This document shows, one piece after another, positions 7,297 through 15,771 of a stretch of DNA of 64,000 bases (position 1 is the stretch's first letter; every line of letters starts with the position of its first letter). The DNA is taken from the NCBI GenBank assembly GCA_900767415.1, contig CAAFYZ010000045.1, positions 1 to 64,000 of the forward strand. Reading direction: 5' to 3'. Made by a program: the position numbers and the translations under genes. Source of the stretch: Clostridia bacterium (lineage in GTDB: Bacteria > Bacillota > Clostridia > Oscillospirales > CAG-272). The notes under the pieces are model-generated. The model made no database searches. It had not been told where the DNA came from and saw nothing but the letters and a program-made list of their open reading frames with translations.

Positions 7297-9585
7297 ATGA
7301 AACAACGGAGTATTCGCGCACTTTTTCTGACGCTGCTGCTTTTTTCTTTGATTTTTTGCGGGTTGGTCTCCTGCGACCTTGTCGGGGTGTCGGGAAAGAA
7401 GGACTGCACCGCCACCTTCGTGGTCGGCGAACACGCATATTCTGTGCGTACCGCCGGCGGCTCCGTGCCCGTGTACCCGAACGGCACGCCCGAAAAAGAA
7501 CCGCAGGACGGAAAAGAGTTCGTCTTTATCGGTTGGTCGCCCACCCTCGGGAAAATATCGGAAGACACGACCTATACCGCGCTTTTTGAGGAGAGGACGC
7601 GCCGCTTTGACATTACCGTAAAGGTTACCCCCGAGGGGGCGGGTTCCGTCTTCGGAGAGGGAAAAGCCGAGACGGGGAGCGATGCGATCCTGCGCGTGGA
7701 AGAGGCGAAGGGGTACCGCTTTCTCGGTTGGTATGAAAACGGAAAAGCGACGGGCAATTCGGCAGAAAAGCAAATAACTCTTTACAATATAGAAGAAAAT
7801 CGGGAGATCGAAGCACGCTTTGCGCCGATTTCCTTCCCGATCACCTATTGCGTGCCGAACGGAACGATTAACGAAAACCCCGAGACGTACGACATCACGA
7901 TGGGCGAGGTGGTGCTCAAAGTGCCACGGCGGGACGGGTATATTTTCGACGGCTTTACCACCGAGGCGGACGGGAAGGGAGAGCGCGTCCGCACGCTCAC
8001 CTACGATCTTGTCTCCGTCTCTCCTACCCTGTATGCGAACTTTGTCCCCTCGGCAAAGGTGACCTTCTGCGTGACGGGGGACAAGACGGTGTATATCGAA
8101 GAAGATTTTGTCCTCGGGCGCGTGCCGAGCCCGCCCGCGATCGACGGGGCGGCATACGGCATGAGTGCCTATGCGGTGCGGGGGTGGTACGCCGACGAAG
8201 CGTGCGGGACACCCGCCGATTTTTCCCTCCCGCCCGAGACCGGCATGATATATTATGCGGTGTGGGAATACCGCGGGAACACGGGATTTGCCCCGTATCT
8301 TGAAAAATTCGTTGCCGCGCGTGCGTCGGGGACGGTGCACGTCTCTTCGGAAGAAGAGTTGATCGCGCTTGTGGATTTCGTCCGATTCTGCAATCTCTCC
8401 GAAGACGCGCAGATCCGCGTGGAATTTTCTTCCGCGTTCTGCCCGACGTTTGAAAATGCGAAACAGTTGTCCGCCTACGTTTCTTCTCTGATCGAACGCG
8501 GAGAATTCCCGAATTCGATCGGGCTGAGTTATTCCTACTCTTCCGATTCCTATCGTTTAAGTGCCGTCTTCTCTTCGCAGAGCGTGGAGAGTGAGGGGAC
8601 ACTGTGCGCCGATCCCGACGGCACGGGGCAGTATCTGCAATATGAATATGCGCATCGGATCACCTCCCCGGGGCGCGCCGCGGATTTTGACGCTTTTCCT
8701 ATCGAAAATATCAAAAGCACGCTCGCCGTCTCCACCTCCAATCAGCTCGTGTACGCGCTGGAACACGGCTTCCGTCCGCTCCCCGAGGCGGGGAGTACCG
8801 CCGAGCGGGTGTATCTTGCCGCCAAGGCGGTCCTGCGGCGGATCGTCGATGACGATATGAACGACTTTGACAAGCTCCGCGCCATCTACGAATGGCTGAT
8901 ACTGACCGTGCGATACGACCATACGGCGGCGGACGAGGTCGGGACGGACTGGCGGTTCTATGACGCGTGGTATCCCGAGGGCGTCTTCTTTTGTCATGCG
9001 GCGGTCTGCGACGGCATCGCAAAAAGTTTTCTGATTCTTGCAAGGATCGAGAACATCGCCTGCGTCCGCGTTTCGGGAACGTCGATCGGCGGGGTCGGAC
9101 ACGCATGGAACAAGGTCTGTCTTGACGGCGCATGGTACGGCGTCGATGCGACGGAGGGGAATCTTTCCGTCGGGAAAGAAGAGTATTTAAGTTATACGGC
9201 GTTCCTTTTCACCGACGCATATAAAGAACAAAAATATCGCTTTACGATCCTGCCGAAGACTGCCACCCCGCAGGACGGGATCAACGTCTACGCCCGCATG
9301 GAATTCGGCGAAGGGCTTTTGCGTTACGATCTGTATCTGAACGGTATCGCAGAGCTTGAGCGTCTCGCCGCCGCGATGAGACGCTACACCTCCGACGCGG
9401 GCGGCTATGACGGCGTGACCTCGCACCGCTACGTTACCGTGGAGGTCGCCGTCGCCGACGGCTCGGGCGTGACGCCCGATCTTCTGTGTCGGAAACTTGG
9501 GGTGAGCACCTACGTCTCTCTGACGGCGTCCGACGGCATCTCGGTCTATGCCCTCCGTCTTCCCCTTCCCGAGAGCAGGGGCTGA
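7297..9585 (+). CDS. Lipoprotein with InlB-type repeats and a transglutaminase-like domain
   Basis: 762 aa, ATG 7297 with AAGGAG upstream. A lipoprotein signal ends in LVSC with Cys26 as the lipid site. Residues about 35-345 hold four or five InlB B-type (Listeria-Bacteroides) repeats, marked by FIGWSP, FLGWYENG, FDGFTTEADG and VRGWYADE. The C-terminal half contains a transglutaminase-like domain with Cys571 in CHAAVCDGIAKSF, His602 in GVGHAWN and Asp617 in GVDATEGN, the expected Cys-His-Asp triad. Such domains in clostridial surface proteins can act as protease, peptidase or cross-linking enzymes; the reaction here is not determined. It stands alone, with its own promoter and a strong downstream terminator. 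Confidence 0.85.
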   Translation: MKQRSIRALFLTLLLFSLIFCGLVSCDLVGVSGKKDCTATFVVGEHAYSVRTAGGSVPVYPNGTPEKEPQDGKEFVFIGWSPTLGKISEDTTYTALFEERTRRFDITVKVTPEGAGSVFGEGKAETGSDAILRVEEAKGYRFLGWYENGKATGNSAEKQITLYNIEENREIEARFAPISFPITYCVPNGTINENPETYDITMGEVVLKVPRRDGYIFDGFTTEADGKGERVRTLTYDLVSVSPTLYANFVPSAKVTFCVTGDKTVYIEEDFVLGRVPSPPAIDGAAYGMSAYAVRGWYADEACGTPADFSLPPETGMIYYAVWEYRGNTGFAPYLEKFVAARASGTVHVSSEEELIALVDFVRFCNLSEDAQIRVEFSSAFCPTFENAKQLSAYVSSLIERGEFPNSIGLSYSYSSDSYRLSAVFSSQSVESEGTLCADPDGTGQYLQYEYAHRITSPGRAADFDAFPIENIKSTLAVSTSNQLVYALEHGFRPLPEAGSTAERVYLAAKAVLRRIVDDDMNDFDKLRAIYEWLILTVRYDHTAADEVGTDWRFYDAWYPEGVFFCHAAVCDGIAKSFLILARIENIACVRVSGTSIGGVGHAWNKVCLDGAWYGVDATEGNLSVGKEEYLSYTAFLFTDAYKEQKYRFTILPKTATPQDGINVYARMEFGEGLLRYDLYLNGIAELERLAAAMRRYTSDAGGYDGVTSHRYVTVEVAVADGSGVTPDLLCRKLGVSTYVSLTASDGISVYALRLPLPESRG

Positions 9586-9617
9586 CCCTTATCGTCTTCG
9601 CAAAGAAAAAGAAAAAA

Positions 9618-9657
9618 CCGTCGCAGGGGAAAATCCCCGGGGTGCGACGGCTTTTTT
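9618..9657. terminator. Bidirectional terminator between convergent genes
   Basis: CCGTCGCA pairs with TGCGACGG around an inner GGGG/CCCC stem, with six A before it and six T after it. It serves the 7297 lipoprotein and the minus-strand operon ending at 9746. Confidence 0.85.
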
Positions 9658-9745
9658 CTTTCGGGAGAGTTTTTCGCGGGCAGGCAGGGTGCGTTGCACC
9701 GCAGAAAGTGTTTTTTTAAGTCCCGCGACGGGCGAGGGCGGAAAT

Positions 9746-10528
9746 TTATGCTTTTTCGTCTCCGAAGAAGTAGGCGAGCGTGCGCTCGATCTCGTCGTCC
9801 CAGAACTCCCAGGAATGAATCCCGGGGGCTTCGCGGTAGCGGTGCGGCACAGCGGCTTCGGTGAGAAGGGATTCCATCTTGCGGGTGCAGGGGAGAAGGG
9901 GGTCTTCGGTACCGCAGGAGAGATAGATTTTTTCGGGGAGTGTCCCTTCGCGGATTGCGGTTTTCGCAAGGGCGTAGACGTCGTTTTCGGAGCCCCTGAT
10001 TTTTTCAAACGGGCCGAAGACGTCCGCCCAATACGAAGCGTCGATATAGATGTGATGCGAGTCCGCGGGGTCGAGCGCGCCCGAGAAGGATGCGACCCCG
10101 GCGAATGTCCCGGGATTGCGGAGCGCGATTTTCAGTGCGCCGTAGCCGCCCATCGAGAGTCCGGCGATATAGTTCATTTCCTTTTTGTCACTCATGCCGC
10201 GGAAAAAGGAGCGGCAGAGGGCGGGGACTTCTTTTGCGATGTAGGTATAGTAATTTCCGCCGTGCGCCATGTCGCAGTACCAGCTGCGGTGCGCGTTCGG
10301 CATGACGACGGCAATGCCGTAGCGGGAGGCGTAACGCTCGATTGACGTGCGCCGCTCCCAGATCGTGTGGTCGTCCGAGAGCCCGTGCAGAAGGTAGAGC
10401 GTCTTGAATTCTTCGGTACGGGAGCCGCCCATGCCGATCTGCGTAGTCGCGGACTGCGGGAGGATCACCGCAACCTCCGACGCCATACCGAGTGCGTCGG
10501 AGTGAAAGTTCAGAGTCAGAAATGCCAT
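9746..10528 (-). CDS. Alpha/beta-hydrolase esterase (esterase D / EstA type)
   Basis: 260 aa, ATG 10528 after AAGGAGATAAACTC. The nucleophile elbow is GLSMGGYGALK, with GTEDPLL carrying the acid and IHSWEFWDDE the His, the full triad of the putative-esterase family that includes tributyrin esterase EstA and S-formylglutathione hydrolase. YLLHGLSDDHTIWERRTS is the typical N-terminal oxyanion region. No signal peptide, so cytoplasmic. It is the last gene of the M42-mutY-pepT-malQ-esterase operon, 29 bases after malQ. The natural substrate, probably a short acyl or sugar ester, cannot be read from the sequence. Confidence 0.87.
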   Translation of the reverse strand: MAFLTLNFHSDALGMASEVAVILPQSATTQIGMGGSRTEEFKTLYLLHGLSDDHTIWERRTSIERYASRYGIAVVMPNAHRSWYCDMAHGGNYYTYIAKEVPALCRSFFRGMSDKKEMNYIAGLSMGGYGALKIALRNPGTFAGVASFSGALDPADSHHIYIDASYWADVFGPFEKIRGSENDVYALAKTAIREGTLPEKIYLSCGTEDPLLPCTRKMESLLTEAAVPHRYREAPGIHSWEFWDDEIERTLAYFFGDEKA

Positions 10529-10543
10529 GAGTTTATCTCCTTG

Positions 10544-10563
10544 TTGAAAAGTATTCTTTACAA
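10544..10563 (-). repeat. Stop-codon dyad at the end of malQ
   Basis: On the minus strand TTGTAAAG-AATA-CTTTTCAA, in which the TAA is the malQ stop codon. It is one of nine related 8-4-8 dyads in this window. Confidence 0.6.
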
Positions 10564-12012
10564 TTTTCCGTCACTTTCGGGAAGTCTCCCGTAAAGGGCG
10601 GCAAGTTTTTGAAAAGCAGAGGTGTCGATCGAGGCGAGCTGTTCTTTTGTTACGCGGAACGCCCAGTTGTCCTCCGACGTGCCGGGCGTATTCAGACGGG
10701 TGTCCCGCCCGAAACGGAGAAGGTCCTGAATCGGAAGGATCAGAATCCCCGCGTGTGAGGCGTACATGGTACGGAAGACGGGGTCGATCGCATCGCCGAT
10801 CTCCTCCCCGGGATAACCGACATAGTCGAAAACGTACCGCCGCGTCTTCGGGTCGAGGTCGAAAAGGTAGCCGAGGAGCGTGTTGTTGTCGTGCGTGCCG
10901 GTGTAGGCGACGCAGTTATGTTCGTAATTGTGGGGCAGGTGCGGGGAGTCGTCGCCGAAGAAAGCGAACTGCAACACCCGCATTCCGGGCAGTCCCGAGG
11001 CGACAAGCAGTTTTTTCACCGCGGGGGTGATCTCTCCGAGGTCTTCCGCGATCAGAAGGCAGTCGCCCGCCGCCTCGCGGAGTGCACGGACGAGAGCCAT
11101 GCCCGGTCCTTTGCGCCAGACGCCCTCCCGCGCGGTCGTCGCACCGGCGGGAACGGCAAAGTATGCCTCGATCCCGCGGAAGTGGTCGATCCGCACCCCG
11201 TCGAACATCTCGCTCATGAAGGCGATGCGCCGCCGCCAAAAGGCGAAACCGTCTTCTTTCATCTTCTTATAGTTGTAGAGCGGGTTGCCCCAGAGCTGAC
11301 CGTCGGCGGAAAAATAGTCGGGCGGCACGCCCGCCACCTCGGTCGGGTGTCCCTTCCCGTCGAGCAGGAAGTTCTCGGGGGAGAAGAAGACGTCGGCACT
11401 GTCCTCGGCGACATAGATCGGCAGGTCGCCGACGATCCGCACGCCGTGCGCATTCGCGTATGCTTTGAGCGAGAGCCATTCGCTATACGCTTCATAGGAC
11501 AGGAACTCCCATGCGCGAAGTACCTCTTCGTCCGCACACCCGTTTTCCCACAGGGTGTGGTGGCGATCGCCGTTCGATGCGCGCAGAGCCATAAAGCGGC
11601 AGAATTTTGCCGTATCGGGGTGCGCGGCGAGAAAGGCGTCGATCGGCGCACGGTCGGTGACGCGCGCCGCCGCGCGGAAGAGAAGGGGCAGTCTTTCTTT
11701 GTCGAGGCGGGAGAACTCGCAGGTGTAGGAGATCTTCTCTTTTGCCGACGCACATTCTTCCTTCGTCAGGAGTCCCTTCTTTTCGAGCGTGTCGAGATCG
11801 ATAAAATTCGGATTCAGACTGAACGAACTGTAAGACTTATAGGGAGAATGACATTCGTCCGGCAGACAGAAGGGGAGCACCTGCCATACGGAGAAGCCAC
11901 CCGCCGCGAGAAAATCGACGAAGCGGTATGCCCCCTCGCCGAAGTCCCCCTCACCGTATTTCCCGGGGAGCATGGAGACGGGCATCAGGACACCGACACA
12001 GCGTTTTTGCAT
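10558..12012 (-). CDS. malQ: 4-alpha-glucanotransferase (amylomaltase)
   Basis: 484 aa. The start is set at ATG 12012 (MQKRCVGVLMPVS) because TTGGAGGAAATT precedes it; an in-frame ATG four codons upstream lacks an RBS. GH77 features are clear: FLAAGGFSVWQVLPF near the N-terminus, LPIYVAEDSADV, GVRIDHFRGIEAYFAVP with the catalytic Asp nucleophile, LIAEDLGEIT with the acid Glu, and YTGTHDNNTLLGY. The enzyme moves alpha-1,4-glucan segments between malto-oligosaccharides in the cytoplasm. It sits 28 bases after pepT in the same transcript; the partner genes are peptidases and an esterase rather than maltose genes, so the operon is not a dedicated maltose system. Confidence 0.95.
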   Translation of the reverse strand: MQKRCVGVLMPVSMLPGKYGEGDFGEGAYRFVDFLAAGGFSVWQVLPFCLPDECHSPYKSYSSFSLNPNFIDLDTLEKKGLLTKEECASAKEKISYTCEFSRLDKERLPLLFRAAARVTDRAPIDAFLAAHPDTAKFCRFMALRASNGDRHHTLWENGCADEEVLRAWEFLSYEAYSEWLSLKAYANAHGVRIVGDLPIYVAEDSADVFFSPENFLLDGKGHPTEVAGVPPDYFSADGQLWGNPLYNYKKMKEDGFAFWRRRIAFMSEMFDGVRIDHFRGIEAYFAVPAGATTAREGVWRKGPGMALVRALREAAGDCLLIAEDLGEITPAVKKLLVASGLPGMRVLQFAFFGDDSPHLPHNYEHNCVAYTGTHDNNTLLGYLFDLDPKTRRYVFDYVGYPGEEIGDAIDPVFRTMYASHAGILILPIQDLLRFGRDTRLNTPGTSEDNWAFRVTKEQLASIDTSAFQKLAALYGRLPESDGKL

Positions 12013-12039
12013 AATTTCCTCCAATATGCGAAGAAATGT

Positions 12040-13275
12040 TTACTTTTCAAACTTCTTTGTGAAGAGATCCGAGAGCGTCGAAAGGATTTCGACGACCCGA
12101 TCCATGCCTTCGACCGTCGTATGCTCGCACGGACCGTGGCAGGCGGCGCCCCCGGTGCCGAGGTTCGGGCAGGGGAGTCCCATGAAGGAAAGCCGCGCAC
12201 CGTCCGTACCGCCGCGGATCGGATAGACCGCGGGCGAAAGTCCCGCCCTGCGTGTCGCCTCTTCGGCAAGGTCGATGAGGAAGATCACGGGTTCGATCTT
12301 CTCTTTCATATTGTAATAACTGTCTTTGACGGTGAGGGTCAGCGTCCCCTCGCCCCATTTTTTATTCAGAAGGTCGGCAACCTCGGCGATCCTGCGCTTT
12401 TTCTCTTCGAATTTTGCGCGGTCGTGGTCGCGGATGATATAGGTGAGTTTTGCCTCGGCGACCTCTCCCGTCACCGAAAGAAGGTGGAAGAATCCCTCAT
12501 ATCCCTCGGTCTTCTCGGGGACTTCGTCGGCGGGGAGCAGAGACTGGAATTCGCAGGCGATCGCACCCGCATTTTTCATGATGCCCTTTGCCGAGCCGGG
12601 ATGGACGTTAAAGCCCGTGATCTGCACGACGGCAGAGGCGGCGTTGAAGTTTTCGTATTCGATCTCGCCTTCCAACCCGCCGTCCACCGTATAGGCGTAC
12701 GTCGCACCGAATCTTTTGACGTCGAAGAAGTCCGCGCCCCGTCCGATCTCCTCGTCGGGGGTAAAGCCGATGGCGACGGCGCCGTGCGGACGCCCCGAGG
12801 CGAGAAGCTCTTCGGCGAAGGTCATGATCTCGGCGATGCCCGCCTTGTCGTCCGCACCGAGGACGGTGGTGCCGTCCGAGGTGATCAGGGTTCTGCCCGC
12901 CATGGCGGCAAGGTGAGGGAAGTCGCGAACACGAAGTGTCCGCTCGGAGCCGTCCGCCCCGTGCAGAACGAGGTCTTTGCCGTCGTAGTTTTCATGCAGG
13001 GTCGGTACGGGGGCGTGGGAGCAGAAGTCGGAGACGGTATCCATGTGGGCGATCAGTCCGAGGGTCGGCACGTGCTCGTATCCCGCCGTCGCGGGGATCT
13101 TCCCGTAAACATAGCACTTTTCGTCGGCTTCGGCGTCGATGCCGAGGGCGCGCAGCTCTCCGACGAGCAGATTGGCAAGGTCGAACTGGCAGGCACTGCT
13201 CGGCGTGCTTTCACTTTCTTCATTGCTCGGCGTCCATACCGCCGCATAGCGTAAAAGTCTTTCGTAAGCTTTCAT
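12040..13275 (-). CDS. pepT: Peptidase T (tripeptide aminopeptidase)
   Basis: 411 aa, ATG 13275 with GGAGAG upstream. An M20 family zinc peptidase: GLIAHMDTVSDF carries the first metal ligand and catalytic Asp, and FTPDEEIGRGADFFDVKRFG carries the catalytic Glu-Glu pair. IRGGTDGARLSFMGLPCPNLGTGG is the C-terminal PepT signature region. Length matches the family (about 410 aa). It removes the N-terminal residue of tripeptides in the cytoplasm. It lies between mutY and malQ and is presumably co-transcribed with the M42 peptidase, giving the operon two peptide-degrading enzymes. Confidence 0.95.
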   Translation of the reverse strand: MKAYERLLRYAAVWTPSNEESESTPSSACQFDLANLLVGELRALGIDAEADEKCYVYGKIPATAGYEHVPTLGLIAHMDTVSDFCSHAPVPTLHENYDGKDLVLHGADGSERTLRVRDFPHLAAMAGRTLITSDGTTVLGADDKAGIAEIMTFAEELLASGRPHGAVAIGFTPDEEIGRGADFFDVKRFGATYAYTVDGGLEGEIEYENFNAASAVVQITGFNVHPGSAKGIMKNAGAIACEFQSLLPADEVPEKTEGYEGFFHLLSVTGEVAEAKLTYIIRDHDRAKFEEKKRRIAEVADLLNKKWGEGTLTLTVKDSYYNMKEKIEPVIFLIDLAEEATRRAGLSPAVYPIRGGTDGARLSFMGLPCPNLGTGGAACHGPCEHTTVEGMDRVVEILSTLSDLFTKKFEK

Positions 13276-13286
13276 AATACTCTCCG

Positions 13287-13307
13287 TTTTAATAACTATT
13301 ATTTACA
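13287..13307 (-). repeat. Small dyad after mutY
   Basis: On the minus strand TGTAAATA-ATAG-TTATTAAA, three bases after the mutY stop and just before the pepT RBS. It is a weaker member of the recurrent stop-proximal family. Confidence 0.45.
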
Positions 13308-13309
13308 TT

Positions 13310-14386
13310 TTATTTTGTTTTATTGATAAAATCGGTGAAATAGCGAAAGGCGGACGGAATCGCGTAGGCATCCCGAAGCTCACCGGGGCGCGCCGCGATA
13401 AAGCCCTCCGGCACCTTATCACAAGCGGCAAGATACCCCGTCATGTGCCATTCCGCATGGGTGAAGATGTGTACCGCCTCACCGATCGGCGAAAGATCGC
13501 GCACTTCGATGCCGAGTTCTTTCACGGCGGCTTTTGCCCGGATTTCACCGAGCCGCCCCGTCACCGAGGGGAATTCGTACAGCCCCGCGAGCAGTCCGTG
13601 CGTCGGACGACGGCGGATCAGATACCGATCGTCCGCGCGGCAGAGGAAGACCGTGCGCTCTTCGATGCGCCGCGGCTTTTTCGGTGCTTTGGCGGGGAGA
13701 AGAGCGACGATGTGTCCCGCCCGCGCCCCGCAGGTGTCCCGGAGCGGGCAGGCGTCGCAGAGTGCCTCGCCGTTCGGAATACAGACGTTCTCGCCGAGCT
13801 GCATCAGTGCCTCGGTAAAGCGACGCGCGTCGTCACCCGAAGGATAGCGGGCACGCAAAAAGTCCGCCACTTGCTTTTTCGTTTTTTCGAGAGAGATGTC
13901 CGCGTCCGAGGCATAGTAACGCATCAGCACGCGAAGTACGTTCCCGTCCACCGCCGGCTCGGGAAGTCCGAAGGCGATCGACGCAATGGCACCGGCGGTA
14001 TACGCACCAATCCCGGGGAGCGCGCGGAGCGCGGCGGGATCCTGTGGCAGGACGCCGTGATATTTTTCCGCAAGAAGGAGTGCCGCCCGCCTGAGATTGC
14101 GCGCGCGGGAATAGTAGCCGAGACCTTCCCACAGTTTCATCAGCCGATCTTCGTCCACCGCCGCGAGGGCGGCAAGGTCGGGGAGTTCGGCGAGAAAGCG
14201 CTCGTAATAGGGAATGACGGCAGCCGTGCGCGTCTGCTGGAGCATGATTTCGGAGATCCAGACACGGTAGGGAGTCGGGTCGCTTCGCCACGGCAGGGGT
14301 TTCCCGTTTTCCGAAAGCCAGCGGAGAAGCGGCAGAATCACCTCGCGGGAAAACGTCTCTTTTTCGTCGTGAAAAATCTCTTCCAT
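13310..14386 (-). CDS. mutY: A/G-specific adenine DNA glycosylase
   Basis: 358 aa. WISEIMLQQTRT contains Glu46 (E. coli Glu37), the helix-hairpin-helix is LPGIGAYTAGAIAS and the catalytic Asp lies in PAVDGNVLRV (about residue 147). The 4Fe-4S ligands are Cys202, Cys210, Cys213 and Cys219, with seven residues between the first two where E. coli has six. A NUDIX-like C-terminal domain (about 230-350) reads 8-oxoG opposite A. It removes adenine mispaired with 8-oxoguanine. Its ATG overlaps the stop codon of the M42 gene by one base (TGATG), so translation is coupled. Confidence 0.95.
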   Translation of the reverse strand: MEEIFHDEKETFSREVILPLLRWLSENGKPLPWRSDPTPYRVWISEIMLQQTRTAAVIPYYERFLAELPDLAALAAVDEDRLMKLWEGLGYYSRARNLRRAALLLAEKYHGVLPQDPAALRALPGIGAYTAGAIASIAFGLPEPAVDGNVLRVLMRYYASDADISLEKTKKQVADFLRARYPSGDDARRFTEALMQLGENVCIPNGEALCDACPLRDTCGARAGHIVALLPAKAPKKPRRIEERTVFLCRADDRYLIRRRPTHGLLAGLYEFPSVTGRLGEIRAKAAVKELGIEVRDLSPIGEAVHIFTHAEWHMTGYLAACDKVPEGFIAARPGELRDAYAIPSAFRYFTDFINKTK

Positions 14387-15420
14387 CAGATTCCGAGATA
14401 CCCTTTCAGCACTTTCAGCGTGTTTTCCACGCCCGCCTTGTGCGAGCGTTCGTAGCCGTGGCTCGCATAGACGCCCGCACCGATCAGTCCGTGGCGCAGA
14501 TCCGCTCCGCCCGACAGCGTCGCCTCCACGTCCGAGCCGTAGTGCGGATAGACGTCGACCGCATAGTCGGCACCCTCCCGCTTCGCCGCGTCGATCAGTT
14601 TTCCGACGACGTCGTAACTGTAAGGACCGCCCGAATCCTTCGCGCAGATCGAGACCTGACGCTCGGTGCAGGAGAGTCCGTCGCCGACACAGCCCATATC
14701 CACGCTGATCGCCTCGGTGACCCCTTTCGGCACGGAGGCGGCACCGCCGTGCCCGACCTCTTCGTATACCGTGATGTGAAGATAGGTGCGGCGGGGGAGG
14801 TGGGCGTCCGTGTCTTTGCAGTATTTTGCAAAGGCGAGCAGAATACCGACCGAGAGTTTGTCGTCGAGGAAACGGCTCTTGATATAGCCGCTCTCCGTCA
14901 CCCGCGTGCGGGGGTCGAAGGCGACGATGTCCCCGACCTCGATGCCGAGCGCGCGGGTCTTCTCCGCCGTGTCGGTGTCCTCGTCGAGGACGACCTCGGT
15001 CGTGTCGAAAGAACGCTTAGTATCCGCATAAGAGCCGTTGACGTGTACCGACGCGTTCAGAAGTTGCAGAGTCCCTTCGTAAAGATTCCCCATGCGGGTG
15101 TAGACCCGCACGTTTTCGCATTCGCCGTTCTCCGCGCGCATACCGCCGAGGGGGGTCAGACGCAGACGCCCGTTCCCTTTGATTTCGGCGACCATAGCGC
15201 CGAGCGTGTCGGTGTGCGCCTCGAGAAGGAGCGCGCCCTCCGTCCCCTCGCCGCCGAGATCGACCAGCACGCCGCCTTTTTCGGTCTCTGCGGCGGGGAA
15301 GCCGAGTGCCTCGAATTCTTCTTTTACAAAGCGGGCGGCACCGGCGGTAAAGCCCGTCGGGCTGTCGATTGCGAGCAGCTCGCGGCATTTTTCGGTTGCG
15401 AATTCCGCATAATCTTTCAT
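14386..15420 (-). CDS. M42 family metallopeptidase (glutamyl aminopeptidase / FrvX type)
   Basis: 344 aa from ATG 15420, chosen because AAAGGAGAAAACGA precedes it; the ORF extends 21 codons further upstream without an RBS. M42 landmarks: LLLEAHTDTLGAMV with the first zinc His and neighbouring Asp, KSRFLDDKLSVGI with the bridging Asp, TVYEEVGHGGA with the catalytic Glu pair and SVDMGCVGDG. It forms cytoplasmic aminopeptidase complexes that trim peptides. It is the first gene of the five-gene operon running to 9746, with a promoter at 15474-15502. Confidence 0.92.
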   Translation of the reverse strand: MKDYAEFATEKCRELLAIDSPTGFTAGAARFVKEEFEALGFPAAETEKGGVLVDLGGEGTEGALLLEAHTDTLGAMVAEIKGNGRLRLTPLGGMRAENGECENVRVYTRMGNLYEGTLQLLNASVHVNGSYADTKRSFDTTEVVLDEDTDTAEKTRALGIEVGDIVAFDPRTRVTESGYIKSRFLDDKLSVGILLAFAKYCKDTDAHLPRRTYLHITVYEEVGHGGAASVPKGVTEAISVDMGCVGDGLSCTERQVSICAKDSGGPYSYDVVGKLIDAAKREGADYAVDVYPHYGSDVEATLSGGADLRHGLIGAGVYASHGYERSHKAGVENTLKVLKGYLGI

Positions 15421-15473
15421 TTCGTTTTCTCCTTTGCCATCGTCGGGAAACAAAATTCTTTCCTTAATTTCTA

Positions 15474-15502
15474 ATGGTATCATAAAACCGCCCTTTTGTC
15501 AA
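15474..15502 (-). promoter_or_regulatory. Promoter of the M42-mutY-pepT-malQ-esterase operon
   Basis: Minus strand TTGACA (15497-15502), a 17-bp spacer and TACCAT (15474-15479), about 50 bases upstream of the start codon. Confidence 0.55.
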
Positions 15503-15567
15503 TCGCGAAGGGCGAAAAAACCGTCTTTTTCGGGGGACGGGCGGAAAAATTCTTTTTGCGGTTTCTC

Positions 15568-15596
15568 TTGATTCCGTCGCGAAAATGCGGTATAAT
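15568..15596 (+). promoter_or_regulatory. Distal promoter upstream of cysK
   Basis: TTGATT, 17 bp, TATAAT. It lies about 170 bases before the cysK start and about 115 bases upstream of the main promoter, and so would give a leader or a separate small RNA. Confidence 0.6.
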
Positions 15597-15602
15597 CATA
15601 TC

Positions 15603-15684
15603 GGCACCGTTTGCGCGTTCCGACGCGCTCGTTTTCCGGGGAGTGGCGGAATGCTTTGAAAAAGTACGGATTTTTTTCAAAACC
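15603..15684 (+). ncRNA. Candidate leader or small RNA upstream of cysK
   Basis: Starts at the expected start of the distal promoter. It contains a GCGCGT-TCCG-ACGCGC hairpin (around 15617-15632). It ends in TTTGAAAAA...TTTTTTTCAAA, a weak AT-rich hairpin with a T-run resembling a terminator, just before the second promoter. It matches no riboswitch class I know. Inference only. Confidence 0.3.
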
Positions 15685-15686
15685 TC

Positions 15687-15715
15687 TTGACAAATCCGTC
15701 GTTCCGAATTATAAT
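15687..15715 (+). promoter_or_regulatory. Main promoter of the cysK operon
   Basis: Perfect TTGACA and TATAAT with a 17-bp spacer, about 56 bases upstream of the cysK ATG. Confidence 0.85.
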
Positions 15716-15735
15716 ACTAACATACTATGTTGGTA
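15715..15735 (+). promoter_or_regulatory. Operator-like dyad at the cysK operon start site
   Basis: TACTAACAT, three bases, ATGTTGGTA: arms complementary with one mismatch. It begins on the last base of the -10 box and covers the start of transcription, where a repressor would block initiation. The Rrf2 protein encoded in the same operon is the obvious candidate. Confidence 0.6.
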
Positions 15736-15771
15736 GGTTGATAAACCGCCACGAAAACGGAGGAAAACAAT

